A stretch of 64,000 nucleotides of DNA from Himantopus leucocephalus (lineage: Eukaryota; Chordata; Aves; Charadriiformes; Recurvirostridae), in the NCBI GenBank assembly GCA_003993805.1, contig RSEF01000004.1:21329289-21393288 (forward strand). Direction: 5' to 3'. The notes beneath the pieces are model-generated. The model saw nothing but the letters and a program-made list of their open reading frames with translations, did no database searches and was not told where the DNA came from. A program made the translations under genes and the position numbers. This document shows positions 45,415 to 57,692 of the stretch, piece by piece (the first letter of the stretch is position 1; each line of letters starts with the position of its first letter).

Positions 45415-46775
45415 TAAAAAGGCTCCAATGTCAAACAAGTTTAAGCATTAGCCATGTTGTTTTATGAGTGCTACAGAGGTGCTTAATACTTTATATATTA
45501 AGCCCTATTAACACTGTAAAGTTACTTCATCCCTGTGTTCCTCACGCCGATTTGCTCATAGATTTTTAAAGAGCAAAATTTTTTTTTTTTTTTAACCATT
45601 CAAAGCATTCAGTTTCTGCAGTGGTGTATATATATTGATAGTTTTAAAGTCATATTTAGAGGGCTAGGTTCACAAAACATTGTATTGCTAAAAATTGCCT
45701 TCCTATTCTGCACTACAAGTTGACAAAAAAAAAATAATCAAAGTAGCTTTAGAAGGAACTTCTGTTTTGTATATTTTGTCCCTAACATGTTAAATTACCT
45801 ATGTTGGGTATATACATATTCATTAATGATGACCCACTTCTGGGTTGTTGGAACATATCAAAATACCAGAGTAAAATGTAAACAGAACACAAACCTTTGC
45901 CATGTGGAGAGAGACCAAGAGTAACAGTGAGAATTCAGATGACGTTTCAATTTAATGATGAATGTTCTTAAGCCCTCCTGGTTGTTTGCAACCTACTGCC
46001 TCTTGATGTGCAAACATTACTGACAGGCCATGTGCTGTTAATTGGACTGAAAAAATTACCTGCTCCAAAATTCATCACTGTTAATAGCTTAGCCTCTTTA
46101 TTGTCTCCACAATTAATCTTCTTACTAGCAGAAAAGTTTAAACAGTTAACTCCATATACAGTGAGTTGCAATCAGCAGCGTAACAAACTTGAATGAAGAT
46201 ATCTTCACCCAAACTTCTGGGTGGTATAGATCCAGAGCAAAGAGTAGCAGCTTATGTCCCTCCCTCATTATTCAGCGGTACAGCTGGCAGAGTATTTGTA
46301 ACACTTGAGTCCTTGTGGTTTACACAGGAATTGTGTTTTTTCATTGATCTCATTGAAAAGTCATAGTTTTAAAAGAGAATTCAGGTGATTTACTGTAATC
46401 AGTGGAAGAGCAGTACAGAGGATGGCGATAAGGAAGAACTTTTGAATTCTCGGATTTTAACGTGACAGGGTTCCTCTTAGAAGCTTTCACACCCTCTGTT
46501 TGAAAAGAATAAGAAGCCTATAAAACCTAAGCAAATGTTTCGGAGTACGGCCCCTACCTTTGTCAGACAAGGTTAGTGAATCCCCATCCTTTATTTGCCT
46601 TTCTTTGTTGTCTCTTCAGAGACATATCACCGCGAGTCATCGAACCCTATGGAACCATCAGAGGTAAAGAGCAGCTGAGGGTTTGAAAAGTGCCAGAGCA
46701 TTAATTAGCTCAGAATTCCTGAATCTCCACTGATCTAATGAAAGTTACTCAATCACAGGATTATGTGGAAAGCCT
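45415..46775. other. Stretch downstream of the candidate exon
   Basis: AT-rich, without a gene or named repeat. If the exon is real, the first part is its 3' untranslated region. Only variant polyadenylation hexamers were noticed (for example AGTAAA near 45870 and TATAAA near 46520). A poly-T run lies at about 45580-45593. Confidence 0.45.
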
Positions 46776-47000
46776 AATAGTGGCTTTATAGTTAAAGCAC
46801 AGAAGTGGGAGACAAGAAGCACAGGTTCTATTCTTACTGCCAGCACCTGTGTGCAACCTTGAACAAACCATCAGTTTTCATTGCTCATTTTCTCTGAATG
46901 TAAAATGGAAATAATTGTGCTCATAGGACTATTCTTAAGCTAACTTCACCTCCATCTGAGAAGCACTTTGGGATCTTCAGGTTAGAGAAACCACTGAACT
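46776..47000 (+). mobile_element. MIR-type SINE remnant
   Basis: In plus orientation: 'tatagttaaagcacagaagt' (5' tRNA-like/core side), 'acaggttctattcttactgc', 'gtgtgcaaccttgaacaaac', 'gaatgtaaaatggaaataat' and the 3' end 'gagaagcactttgggatctt' with 'caggtta'. These five blocks match MIR in order ('..tggttagagcac..caggttc..tgtgaccttgggcaa..tctgtaaaatggggataat..gtgctttgggatccttgg'). It is the most complete MIR copy here, at about 225 bp. Confidence 0.85.
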
Positions 47001-48016
47001 GTAAAATATCATTTAAAATATGTATTTTCTGGATGTGCTTAAAATAAGTATTCCCTGTACCAGTGTAAAGTAGAATTTTGAGTGTAATATACTAAGTCTA
47101 GATAACTGTTACCTTGAAATGTAAAAATGTTGTTTGTAAAGGATTTTTGAATTCAGCAGACGACTGTAAAGCAGCACCTCAAACAGCTTTGCCTAGAATA
47201 TCTATTATTAGCAAACAACTATGCATTACAGGATTATTTTGCAACATTTTACATTAGGTATACTTGAGGTAGGCTTCTGAAAATAGAGCTTCAAGCATGT
47301 TAAAAGATAGTATGTGTGTGCACGTGTATGTATTTTTTACGATTTATACAAACGCATTTCTGTTTTTAACAGAAACAAAAACAGTTTCAGCAATGACATT
47401 CAACATCTGACTCACTTTTATCCTCAGTAAAGGTGACACGCTGCAGAAGAACAAAGCACGGAGCCGGTCTGGCTTTGGCTATTTCCTGTTTAGTCAGAAA
47501 TAGCTGCTGGAGCTGTGTTTATCCCTAGCATCACATCAGCAAACAGCAATCCTCCCTAAAAGTATCTGTCCAGTTGGTCCTGGATGTAAACTCTGAAAAG
47601 TTTTGGGTTGTGTGACTCCTATCAGTTTCAGAAAGTTTTATGTAAGAAAGAGTAGGAGAATATTCATTGTATTACGATTGTTAATAGAACTGGATGACTG
47701 TCTTAAGATTTTTCCTTTCAAACCAATGCACAGATTTGTCTACTAAAATAGTTTTGCTTAGTCTTCATTCAATGTTGTGCACTACAACTTTTGTGCTCAT
47801 CTCAGTGGTTTCTTCTAGGGCCTTTCTACCCACACAAATGGCAAACATTTAGTAAATATTTATTGAAGGCTTCAAATATAATCTACTTCTCATTGCATTA
47901 TAAAACTCAAATTCACATTGTTAGCTAACATAAAAAGGTGTAGTCTCTATGCAATCATCAGTTCAACTCTGAATGAATGGGGCTGAAAGCAGGTCAAAGT
48001 CATAAATAAATTCATA
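47001..48016. other. Gene-free AT-rich stretch
   Basis: No gene or named repeat recognised. Confidence 0.55.
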
Positions 48017-48017
48017 A

Positions 48018-48047
48018 CCTCAGCCTAAGCCTAAGCCTAAGCCTCAG
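48018..48047. repeat. Hexamer array CCT(A/C)AG, five units
   Basis: CCTCAG, CCTAAG, CCTAAG, CCTAAG, CCTCAG in direct succession. The symmetrical variant units at both ends are notable. The unit differs from the vertebrate telomere hexamer. Confidence 0.93.
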
Positions 48048-48316
48048 CTCTTAACAAGAGCAGAATAACCTGAAGAAACAGAAGTATTTGAGTTTGAATT
48101 CCTAAAAGGAAAGTGTTGCCACATGAACTCATCTGCATCAATGGGGAGAAAAAAAACAAAGACAATCCTCACCCACAATAGCATCCTCCTTGTCTCATGA
48201 CTTTTATTAGAGAGCTCTCCTGAAGTCTTTCCTCCACTGATCCGGTTCCCTCACTCAAAGGGAGATGGAACCATGCCAAAGAGTATAACAGAAAAGATAC
48301 GGCAGCCCCATTTTAA

Positions 48317-48910
48317 TCATAGAAAAATCATAGAATAGTTTGGGTTGAAAGGGACCTGTAAAGGGACCTTATCTATTCCCAACCCCAGTGCAAAAAGCAG
48401 GGACATCTTCAACTAGATCAGGTTGCTCAAAGCCCCGTCCAACCTGACCTTGAATGGTCAGGCACCTCTACCACTTCTCTGGGCAACCTGTGCCAGTGTT
48501 GCACCACGCTCAGCATAAACAATTTCTTCCTTATATCTAGTCTAAGTCTTCCCTCTTTTAGTCTAAAACCATTACCCCTTGTCCTATTGCAACAGGCCCT
48601 GCTAAAAAGTCCGTCCCCAGCTTTCCTGTAGGCCCCCTTTAGGTACTGAAAGGCCACAAAAAGGTCTCCCCAGAGCCTTCTCTTCTCCAGGCTGAACAAC
48701 CCCAACTCTCTCAGCCTGTCCTCACAGCAGAGGTGCTTCAGCCCTCTGGTCATCTTTGTTGCCCTCCTCTGGACCCGCTCCAACAGGTCCATGCCTTTCT
48801 TATGTTGGGGACCCAGAGCTGGACACTGTACTCCAGGTGGGGTCTCACCAGAGCAGAACAGAGAGGCAGATTCGCCTCCCTTGACCTGCTGGCCATGATG
48901 CTTTTGATGC
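48317..48910 (-). mobile_element. CR1 LINE, 3' part, 5'-truncated
   Basis: The longest CR1 copy here, on the minus strand. Its 3' end (48317-48336 on plus) has two octamer remnants 'tcatagaaaaatcatagaat' next to 'tttgggttgaaagggacctg'. Coding sequence of the ORF2 C-terminus follows towards 48910, where 'ggccatgatgcttttgatgc' is still recognisable; beyond that the match stops. It is about 590 bp long. Between 48347 and 48370 a small 'aagggacctt/aaagggacct' duplication interrupts the 3'UTR block. The copy is 5'-truncated and frame-broken, so it is inactive. Confidence 0.95.
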
Positions 48911-48935
48911 TAAAAATACTAAAACCACTGCTCAA
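48427..48935 (-). pseudogene. CR1 ORF2 C-terminal remnant, frameshifted
   Basis: Two overlapping minus-strand frames carry consecutive parts of the CR1 ORF2 C-terminal region. The first (48750-48935) contains [14 protein letters not shown]. The second (48427-48792) starts [20 protein letters not shown] and includes [15 protein letters not shown] and LFSRACCNRTRGNGFRL. The change of frame lies near 48793-48810, consistent with a small indel. The catalytic polymerase part is absent because the element is truncated. The protein would have been the element's endonuclease/reverse transcriptase; this copy cannot make it. Confidence 0.88.
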
Positions 48936-51900
48936 CTGTTTAACTTTACTACTTTTTCAGGAATGTGATTGGCCGTTACTAGTGCTTGACTCCAAAAGAC
49001 TCATACTGCTGTTAAAAGTGCTAGTAGTAGACAGAGACCCAAATCACCATAAGTAAAGGTAAATATAAAAGTAAGTGAAGGTCAATATATAAGTTAAAAG
49101 GCAACTTTATTTTTGGTCTTGTGAAATCAGAAAGATAGGCAGGTTATGTTTTTTTTCCAAAACTATACTTTTGAAGTCCTAATTATATAATGACTCTCAC
49201 ATGTGCACTTCCACCTGAAATCAAGGAAACTCAGTATGCTTATTTCTTTTCTTTTCTTTTCCAAGAAAGGGAGAGACCATTCACCACACAGGGAAGACCT
49301 GCAGCACTGCACACAAGGGCGATAAGTAGGCTATGGTCAACCTCAGTCAGGGTTTTCTCCATTTTTCCAAAGACTATTCCTACACCAGCACAGATTTAAG
49401 AAAGGAGCTGAATTTTTGCCTTTACAGATGAAGAACAACAAAGTTACCCAAAGATAGGGTAACACCAGGTTAACATCAATAATAAGAATGCCTTTACCTT
49501 GCGCATCAGGAGCAGACAGCATCACACACGAGCTCATCATGCAGGGTGACAGCTACCAGCATTCTGGCGTAAAAAACCTCTAGAATAAGCTGTTACTTTC
49601 AGTTCAGGAACAGGACACAACTGCCAACACCACCTATCTTCTGCAAACTAGGCAGCAATACTCAGCTTTTTACAGCAACCCAGAAACCTCTAGCCATAGA
49701 GTCTTTCTACACCTTCTCCTCTGCAAACACTCCCACTACATAACCCACTCGTCTTCCTCGGCAGGAAACCTATTTAATCTGCCAACTGGGACTAAGGCCT
49801 TAGCTGATTCCCAGCACCTGTGCCATTTTACAGCCTTGGCCAGCTGTTCTTCCAGGGCTTTAAAGATCAGGAAGCTCTGCTATCCTGCTCATCATATAAA
49901 AAGAAGATATCCTTTCACAGTAGGAGAATTACCAGCTTTTGTTGTACTTGGTCAAGCGGTATGCTTAGAGAGCACACAACCCAAACCACTGATAAGTCAT
50001 TTGCTTTATACCAAAGCAAGCTGAGAAGAGAGAAATGTCAGAAATTACCTGAATCAGGCACACAGCGTTATCTTTATGCAATGTGACTTTGTCTCAGACT
50101 AAAATAGGGCACAGCTGAATTTGTAAATAGCCTCGTATTCACCCCTCTGTCCTTGTGTAAATTAAAACATGAACCTTTTGAACGACAATTCTGGTGTCAT
50201 CTGCAGTCTTTTCTGGAGGCTCCATGTGGAGCCACCTTGGTGGGTGACTGAGATCTTACCAACTCCCTATTTTAGGTCAACTTCTATCCTATTATTTTAC
50301 ATCTTCCCTCCTCCTTTTAATTCCCTAGCAAAATGACACCTGCCTTCAGCCAAATGGACAAAATTCAACTGCCTACCCAAACCCAACAATAATATTGCAC
50401 GTTATACATCGGTTTAGGAATAGCTGGGTTTAACTCATTTTTTAAAGCTCGATGTCATCACTGGTACTAAGACAATACAATATTATTACATAGTAGTTAA
50501 AATCTACTACAGATATAAGCTATAAGGTGAAGGAAAAGCCTAATTAAAAAAAGAATTAGAAGAGGCAATGCTTGAAAATTATCAAAATATGATAAGCCCA
50601 CCTGCTCATAAACTCTGCTAATTTGCACGCGTGACGCAAATCCACATGTAAACATGCTTCTACGAACAAGGTGACATTGCTGTTATAAAAACATTCCATA
50701 GCGTGCTACTGGGATTTTTTAATGCTTATTTTTTTTGCAGGGATATATATCAAAAATACATTTTAAAACTGATATTATTTTAAATTGACTGTTATTACTA
50801 AGGCATTCCAAAATTAGACGTGGACAGGACTGCTGAGTACTAGTATATAATACTTGATTTAATAGATTTTTGCCATGAAACATTTTGGAGATGAAGGCAA
50901 CCAGTAGCCAGTGATAAGATATGGTGACATTGAAATAAGGATATATCTACAGAAAAGATTTTTGCGGATACTTATATGAGGTTTCTGTAATACAAGTGCA
51001 TGATTTGGTGGTGATTTAAAGATTAAACTAGATGGCAAATCTTTATTTCCTTTGCTACCTTTTAGAGAGCTTTCCTTTTAAGTGGAATGCTACATTAGTC
51101 ATTCTGGGTTCAACTGTGACAGAAACTAATCTGGGCATCTGGAGTGATCACTATTTTTGATCTTGTGGATGTTTTTTGAGTTGAGCATTAATTACAAAAC
51201 ATTGCAGTATAAATATGTATGTATTTCTTGGGAAATTGAGGCAGTCACCATTACTATTTGTGTTGCCGTCCATATTTCACCCATGTTCAAGGTCCCATTT
51301 GTACCTACAAAGGAGAAGGTACATGTCTCTAGTAGCTTCCCATCCAGGAGAGTGATTTTGTGGAGAAAATGTAGCCCAAGCTTCTCTGCTAAACTTTATT
51401 TATTTTATTGTTATTTGATTTTCCCATGCCGCTCATATCCTTGTTTTGCCACCTGCTGTATCTCATTCAGCATATAATTTATAAAACTCTGGAAGAAGGA
51501 CGGAGACAATCTTCTTGTTACTGTTCTGTACAATACAAAGACAAAGTGATCCTGGCTATAATAGGAATGAAGCCACAGTATGGTATAAATGATTATATTC
51601 CTCATCCTAATTTCAAATTAGATCAAGAAAAAAATTTGACTAATCTGGTAACATCATTGAGATTCCTGGGTATTTTAAAATGTGCCCATTTGTATTTGCA
51701 GTGTAAATAGTCACTGCCAAGAACAAATGGTATCTTGTAGTCAGCGAAACAGGGGGGATCAGAAGGCTGCTGCTCCTATTTAAGTCATTTGGAATTTTGC
51801 CACTGGTACAACAGGGCTGAGATTTCATGCTGGGCTCTAAATGCGAATGACCAACTCTGTGCCAGAGGGGAAGCCACGTATCCTTTTTTGTCTTGGTGGG

Positions 51901-52267
51901 CTCAAGACCATGCTGCAAAAGTCACACTGCCTCAAAGGTGAGATTTCCTGGAAAAAAAAAGGGTCTGACTCTCCATGCCTCTACACAGCCGCTTAACAGT
52001 GATGTTTTTTGACTGATTTTGGTGCAGATACAAAAGAGTACAGAGAAATGGATCTGATGCATTTTTTAAAAAATAGGACTTCTAAGCTTCCACCCAGATT
52101 CTGTGAGATGCCCTGTTTCTGCTGACCAGGCTTAACAAACGTGTTCCATTTGCATTTGTCTGTGCCAAACCACGAACACTTTAAGCAATTCTAAACTATA
52201 TCTTGACAGTTATTTTTCTTTTTCTCATTCATACTCTGACTTCTGTATGATTTATAATATTTCTACT
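48911..52267. other. Gene-free AT-rich stretch
   Basis: No gene is supported. 49400-49470 has a faint MIR-like phrase ('gcctttacagatgaagaa') too weak to annotate. Other frames (49820-50086, 51157-51477) look like chance. Confidence 0.5.
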
Positions 52268-52298
52268 GGGAAAGCTTCTTAGGCAAGTAAGCTTTCCC
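52268..52298. repeat. Strong short hairpin
   Basis: Arms gggaaagctt (52268-52277) and aagctttccc (52289-52298) are perfectly complementary. Inside them ctt (52278-52280) pairs with aag (52285-52287), leaving one bulged T and a four-base AGGC loop. This gives 13 base pairs in 31 nt. It has no following T-run that would point to a defined RNA 3' end. Confidence 0.9.
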
Positions 52299-55200
52299 TT
52301 GTGAGGTTTTGTACATTACCATTTGGAGGCATCTTTTTACTTTTACTATGGTAATATTTCCTACATCGATTTTCAACTTCATCATTACTGGAAATTGTCT
52401 AGGTAATAATTTTAAAGATGTTAAAGAGCTGCTGGTATTTCATGGAAAAGCCTGACAAACATTCCATTAAAAATTGTGCTGGTGATAATTCATCAAAAAG
52501 CACACTTCTCTAATTCCTTTCCTTTATTACATTTGCCACCTGAAGTTACACGCTTAATTTCTAAATATATGATTGGCTCCAGTTCCTCTTGTTTGTATTC
52601 TCCCCAGGAGAAGATGCTGAGTCGGACAGAGATAAAGAAAAAGAAACTTCTAACATAACTAGTTATTTATTGTGTTCAACCCAAAATAAAGAGGCCTGAG
52701 TTGCAAGAATCTTTCAAGCTTTCTTTTTATCAGGATCCTGTAAAAAGCTCAGATTGAGACTTCCCGCAAATGGAAAAGAAATAGCAGTTTTATCGGTACA
52801 AATGCAAGATCATCAGTCCCAGCTTATGTAATGCAATGAGCAAAAATGAGATGGCAAAAATTAGCAGCATAATTTCCACTTCATCAAAGGACTTTTTTCA
52901 GACATTTTCCACTTATAGTTACCCTTATTATTTGTTTTCAGTCACCATTCACATACTAGACATAAAGTATTTGAGTTTTTATCTCTATATAATTTTTACT
53001 TGGCTATTCCTTTCATAGGTACAGCAAATTAGCTACATTTTCGTTCAGTTCTTTTCATTAGCACATCGAGTTTAAACAGAAAGTATTCAGATTACATGGA
53101 TTAATTAGATGTTTTATTAAAAAAAACAGGAAAATGAGTTGCAGAGTATAATATAAAACACAGCAGGCTTTGACTTTCTGCCTGGAAGCTGTTTAAAAAA
53201 ATAATAATAATTAAGAAGGAAATGAAGAGTACACTGTATTCTATGCATAAATCAGAGATATTAAAGGCAAATATTTGCTTTTAGATTATGATGAACTCAG
53301 ATTTATAAAAAAAAAATGGACTTGAGATGTTAATTTAGCTAAACATGAGCTCTAATCAGTCATTCCTCCTGCATCATCTTCCATGGCTACGCATAATAAT
53401 AGTAGAGGTGTTCATACTGTAACGCAACCTTTCACTGTAAGCTAGAGCCTGAGGATGTTTTCTCCCCTTATCCTTGAATCCCCTTTGCACAGCCCTAAGC
53501 CCCATCACACATTTAGAAGGAACAGTTCAAAAACTAGATGGAGTATAATAAATTAATCTGGACTTAGTGGGTGGATAAAAGGTCCAGCAGGGGTTTGTTA
53601 CAGACCCTGGGGACAAGAAGAGAGAGGAAAATGGAATATTGCACAATGACATTAGTAAGGCAAACAGAGATAATACTCTGTGCGCACGCCTGTGTGCATG
53701 TGGCTGTGTGTGTCTACAGAGAGTGGTGGGGGAAGGGTGGCATCAGTATTCTTAGCCTTGAATCATCCTAATGTAATAACGATTGAATACTGCTTGCCTA
53801 CTTCCAGAGATCCAAGGAGGGACTGTTTCTACATCTGTCCTTAAATTATCACACAAAACCAAATCACAGTCACAGGAACTCCTACAGCAAAAAGAAAACA
53901 GCGTTAGCAAGTCTCCATCCTGAGCACCCTTACTTAGGAATTTGAAAACATCTTTCTCTGACCAGACTACTCAGAGAAGGAAGATGTGGGCAGTCTGGAT
54001 TAAGTTATTATGACACAACTTTTTATAGAAAATGCAAGAATGAATTATTGCCCTTTTGAAAAACAGTTAAACAGCAGAAACCAGGTTTGTTCTTACATGT
54101 ACTCTTAAATATACTACTAGTGCCGTTTCAACATCGAGAGCCAAGGTGGCAGCCGCACTGGGTTTAGCCAGTGTTACCACCTTTCCAAGGCAAAATGAAA
54201 TGACTGGCAATAAAAATGCTTATGTCCCGCCCCCAGGCTGTGAAATGAGTTCTCCCTTTCACACAGGCTCAGCCTCGCTACATGCTATTAACCACCTTCA
54301 GTCAGGACAGCAAGGTAAAAGGGTACAATTTTATAAAGGATACATTGCAGAATGCAGAGAAGCACACAGCAATATGGAGTACAAGGAAAAGAAAGAGGGG
54401 GTTCGAAGGGATTGAGAATCCCATTGTCAGAAGCCTACAAACTGACAGGTTTGGGAAAGGAATTTCTGATGATCCACTTGAAATTTGTACTTAAAACACT
54501 AAAGGTATGAATGAAATGTTCCCGTCTTTAATGTATATTCATCAAAACCTGACATGCAATATGCACTTTGAAATTGAAATGAAACAAAACTTTAATGTCA
54601 TTCTAAAATGTGCCTAAATACCAGTTGCTCCTCATTCCCTTTTTCCACACCTACCATAAGAAAAGGCATGCCATAGCTCGTGCAACAGAGTTGGGTCATT
54701 ACATATTATATCAAGGAATATAGACGTCAGTGCTTCCCATTTCACTTTTTTTCAGCAGGATTCTGGATGACACTTTAGATGTACACAAGGAGAGGAAGAT
54801 ATACATTGGGAACTGCACCTTTGGCTGCACCAGGGCCTGAGAAAACAGGAGTTAAGGTGCCCTCTATCACTGCATGCAATGGGCTGAACCATCCCTCTCT
54901 CTGCGCTCCTTGAGCTGCTGAGGAAAAGCGGGGACTTGAAGGAGAAAGCCTGTTGACACAGCTAGAGGTCCTCTTGGACATCAGTCGTATTTGTTGATTC
55001 TTTTTTAGCACAACTCCACCAACATAGCAGACTTCTGCTTTTTGAAAAGGAGTTTCCAAGTATGAGCCTAGCTTTAGTTTGAAAACATCTTTTTTTACAT
55101 GTTCACTCAAAAAGTGCATCTGCAATGAAATCTTTGGAGTGCAAGAATTATGTGTGGTTACTGGCTTAAATCTGTGCTGGGTTCCCAACGGTCTATTTTT

Positions 55201-57628
55201 ATCTCATGATCTCAGAGCAATTTGGGATGTTGCACAACATCTAGCAGTTCTGATGCAAAGAAATGGTAGCAATACAGTTTTCCAGGTTAAAAATCTAGAT
55301 AAGATGCTGAACGGGCAACATCTGACTGGCTAAAGATTTGTGAAAGAAACAGCTAAAGAACAGTAAAGTATGCTACCCAGAAAGGTGTATTAGCAAAAAA
55401 AACCCAAAATTAACATTTGGATTTAGAGGAGAGAGCTAAAAGTTAAAACAAGTTCAATGTTATCAAGCTTTGAGCCAATATCCTAGATATCATCCAAAAT
55501 TCAAAGATATGTAATTAACTGGACAGTGAAGAACATTTCCAGGACTTGCAGAGAGAGTTCATTTCGAAGTCATGGCAACTTCCTTCATCTGTTGGGGCTG
55601 CATCTGACTATTGCCAGAATGTACTCAGTGCCCAGTATCTCTATTTCTGCAGAACTCTTACTCACAAAACACAAAAAGAACACAAATAACAGTTTTCCTT
55701 TCATTGGTTTGTAAGCATGTTTTAGATAAAGCTATTCTGATAGTTTAAGACTCTTTGTTCAGATTGCACAAGCTATTTGGTGCCAGAGTTATTTAAATCC
55801 TGAGAAGAGATATTACAATAGATAGAAATGATGTATGAATAGCACATAAATGATGATGATGGAAGGGCTGATTTAATAAATGGGAACTTTAAGCTGAAAG
55901 CATGAATGAGAAGGCACTGGATCTTCAGCTCCACTGATGTGGAACACGGGGTCACGAAGAACTGAGAAGAAATGCTGCATGTTGCCCTGCCAGGATTTAT
56001 CCCTGTGCTCTGAAAACTGGACACGCTGCTGGGTAAGCTACTAGAGCTGCCAACTTGCAGATGATACCTAAAGCTGACAACCTAATCATCTGTGGCATTA
56101 AAGATCCTGTGGCACTTTTATAAAAGACAAGGAATTAGCTATGGTGAACTGGCCTAATTTCAGTCTGCATAATTACATCCTGCACACCTATGATTCCTTT
56201 GCAGTTTCTTGGGGGAAAAACGAATGTATTCTTCCCTTGCTGTAAACCTTTTCCCAAGAAAATCTCAGATATAGCTGTAGTCATCTTGTGCTTAAGTCTG
56301 ATATCAAACCGTTAAATTTCCAATGCGCTTTGAGATCATTTACTCTAAAACGTAAGATTATTACTGCAGACATCTCAAAGGACTATATAATCCACCCTGT
56401 ATGTTCCAATAACTAGGCACAAAAGAGCAAACTGAGAATTTGGTTTCTGATTCCTCCCCCTTCTTTTCCCTGCCCATTTCTACGCTTTAGAAACCAAAGT
56501 CATAATGCTGTCAGAACATTTTTTTAGTGGTTTAATAAACATGACAATGCTTGCACTTGTTTTGCATTTTAATAGCAATGCAGTGGCAATAAGACACTTC
56601 CACAAATATAATGCATGCCATTATATAAGTTTTAAAGCGCTAACTTTTTGCCAGGCATATGTATACATATACAAAAACCTTTCTTTTTTTCAAAACCTAA
56701 AAATTCTCTTTTGTTTTTCACTCTTCCCCACGTCCTGGCCATCTGACTGTTTGCCCTTCAGGCAGAGTTTGACAGGCACACACCGCCTTTTCAGTTGGAG
56801 CTATTAGGAGGTCTATGTTGATGGCTGTATCACTGTAGCTAGCCCCAGCGGAAACTTTTTAACAGCACCTGAGGAGTGCCGATGGAAGTGGTCACATTGC
56901 TCATCTGAGAGTTTTTAATTTTCCTTTTTCTTTCTTAAAGACAATTTCAGTATGAGTTCTGATCCTGAATTTGCATATATACTACTTCAGAGACAGTCCT
57001 ACTTGCATATATTTCTACTTTTCCTCTTCTACCTTTTCTGAACTACTTCTGTGCTGTTTTACATCCCGGTATACATACAGAAATGTAACTTGACTATGTA
57101 CAAGTTACGCCAATCCACTGGAGCATGATGTCTTTCAATATCACGTACCTGGTGCTCGTGACCAGCACCCGGACGGGTGTGACAGAACACTGCATCACTC
57201 AGTGGTGACCGCTGATAGCGTCGGTTCTAAGAGCAAGAATGGCCAAGCGTTGCTAACACACGAAGTTTGGTTCAGGATTTTAAAGTCCTGAAGTACTGGT
57301 CTGTCTAGGGTTTTGGGTTGACCCATTTTAAATGCCTTGTGTCTATTACAGGAGTAGACCTCCATTAACCTGCCCTGAAGTTCTTAAAAATTGAATTAAA
57401 TCTCACTAGAAAAGATTCAAGTAGTAAAGTGGTAGGTTGAGTTCTAAGGAATATAACTTGTACTGTGTTGGTGCTTCTGATTTTGGACTATCAGCCCTCT
57501 CTCTCTCTCTTGCCAGGCTCGGGGTAACATTTTTATTTTTCATTCATTTTTATTCAGAGGTAAATAGCATGACCAGGAATGAAACTAATGCCAGGGTCTG
57601 GCTCAAAGTGCATTGTAATGAACAAAAG
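52299..57628. other. Gene-free AT-rich stretch
   Basis: No gene or named repeat is supported in 5.3 kb. Frames at 54146-54415 (plus) and 54775-55188 (minus) were considered and rejected. A (CT)7 run lies at 57497-57510. Confidence 0.55.
57497..57510. repeat. (CT)7 microsatellite
   Basis: Seven CT units ('cctctctctctctcttgc' context). Confidence 0.9.
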
Positions 57629-57692
57629 GGCTCGTTTTAACTTTAGTAGAGCATCTACAATGTTCAGCAGAGTACTAAAGTTAATATAAGCC
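57629..57692. repeat. 64-nt imperfect hairpin
   Basis: A perfect 12-bp inverted repeat, ttaactttagta (57637-57648) and tactaaagttaa (57673-57684), surrounds a 24-nt loop. Outside it, ggct (57629-57632) pairs with agcc (57689-57692), with two more pairs between. Total stem is about 18 bp in 64 nt, roughly the size of a microRNA precursor but with an AU-rich stem and a large loop. RNA function is not shown. Confidence 0.6.

Noticed and set aside
48018..48047. Interstitial telomere repeat
   Set aside because: The unit is CCTAAG, not CCCTAA, and there are only three perfect copies.
49400..49470. MIR remnant
   Set aside because: Only one phrase ('gcctttacagatgaagaa') resembles MIR; the following blocks do not match well enough.
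54146..54415. 89-codon frame starting MAAALG in slightly GC-richer DNA
   Set aside because: Overlapping frame in another phase (54282-54494), no donor site and no homolog recognised.
54775..55188. 137-codon minus-strand frame
   Set aside because: No domain or splice support, and an overlapping plus-strand frame at 55079-55333.
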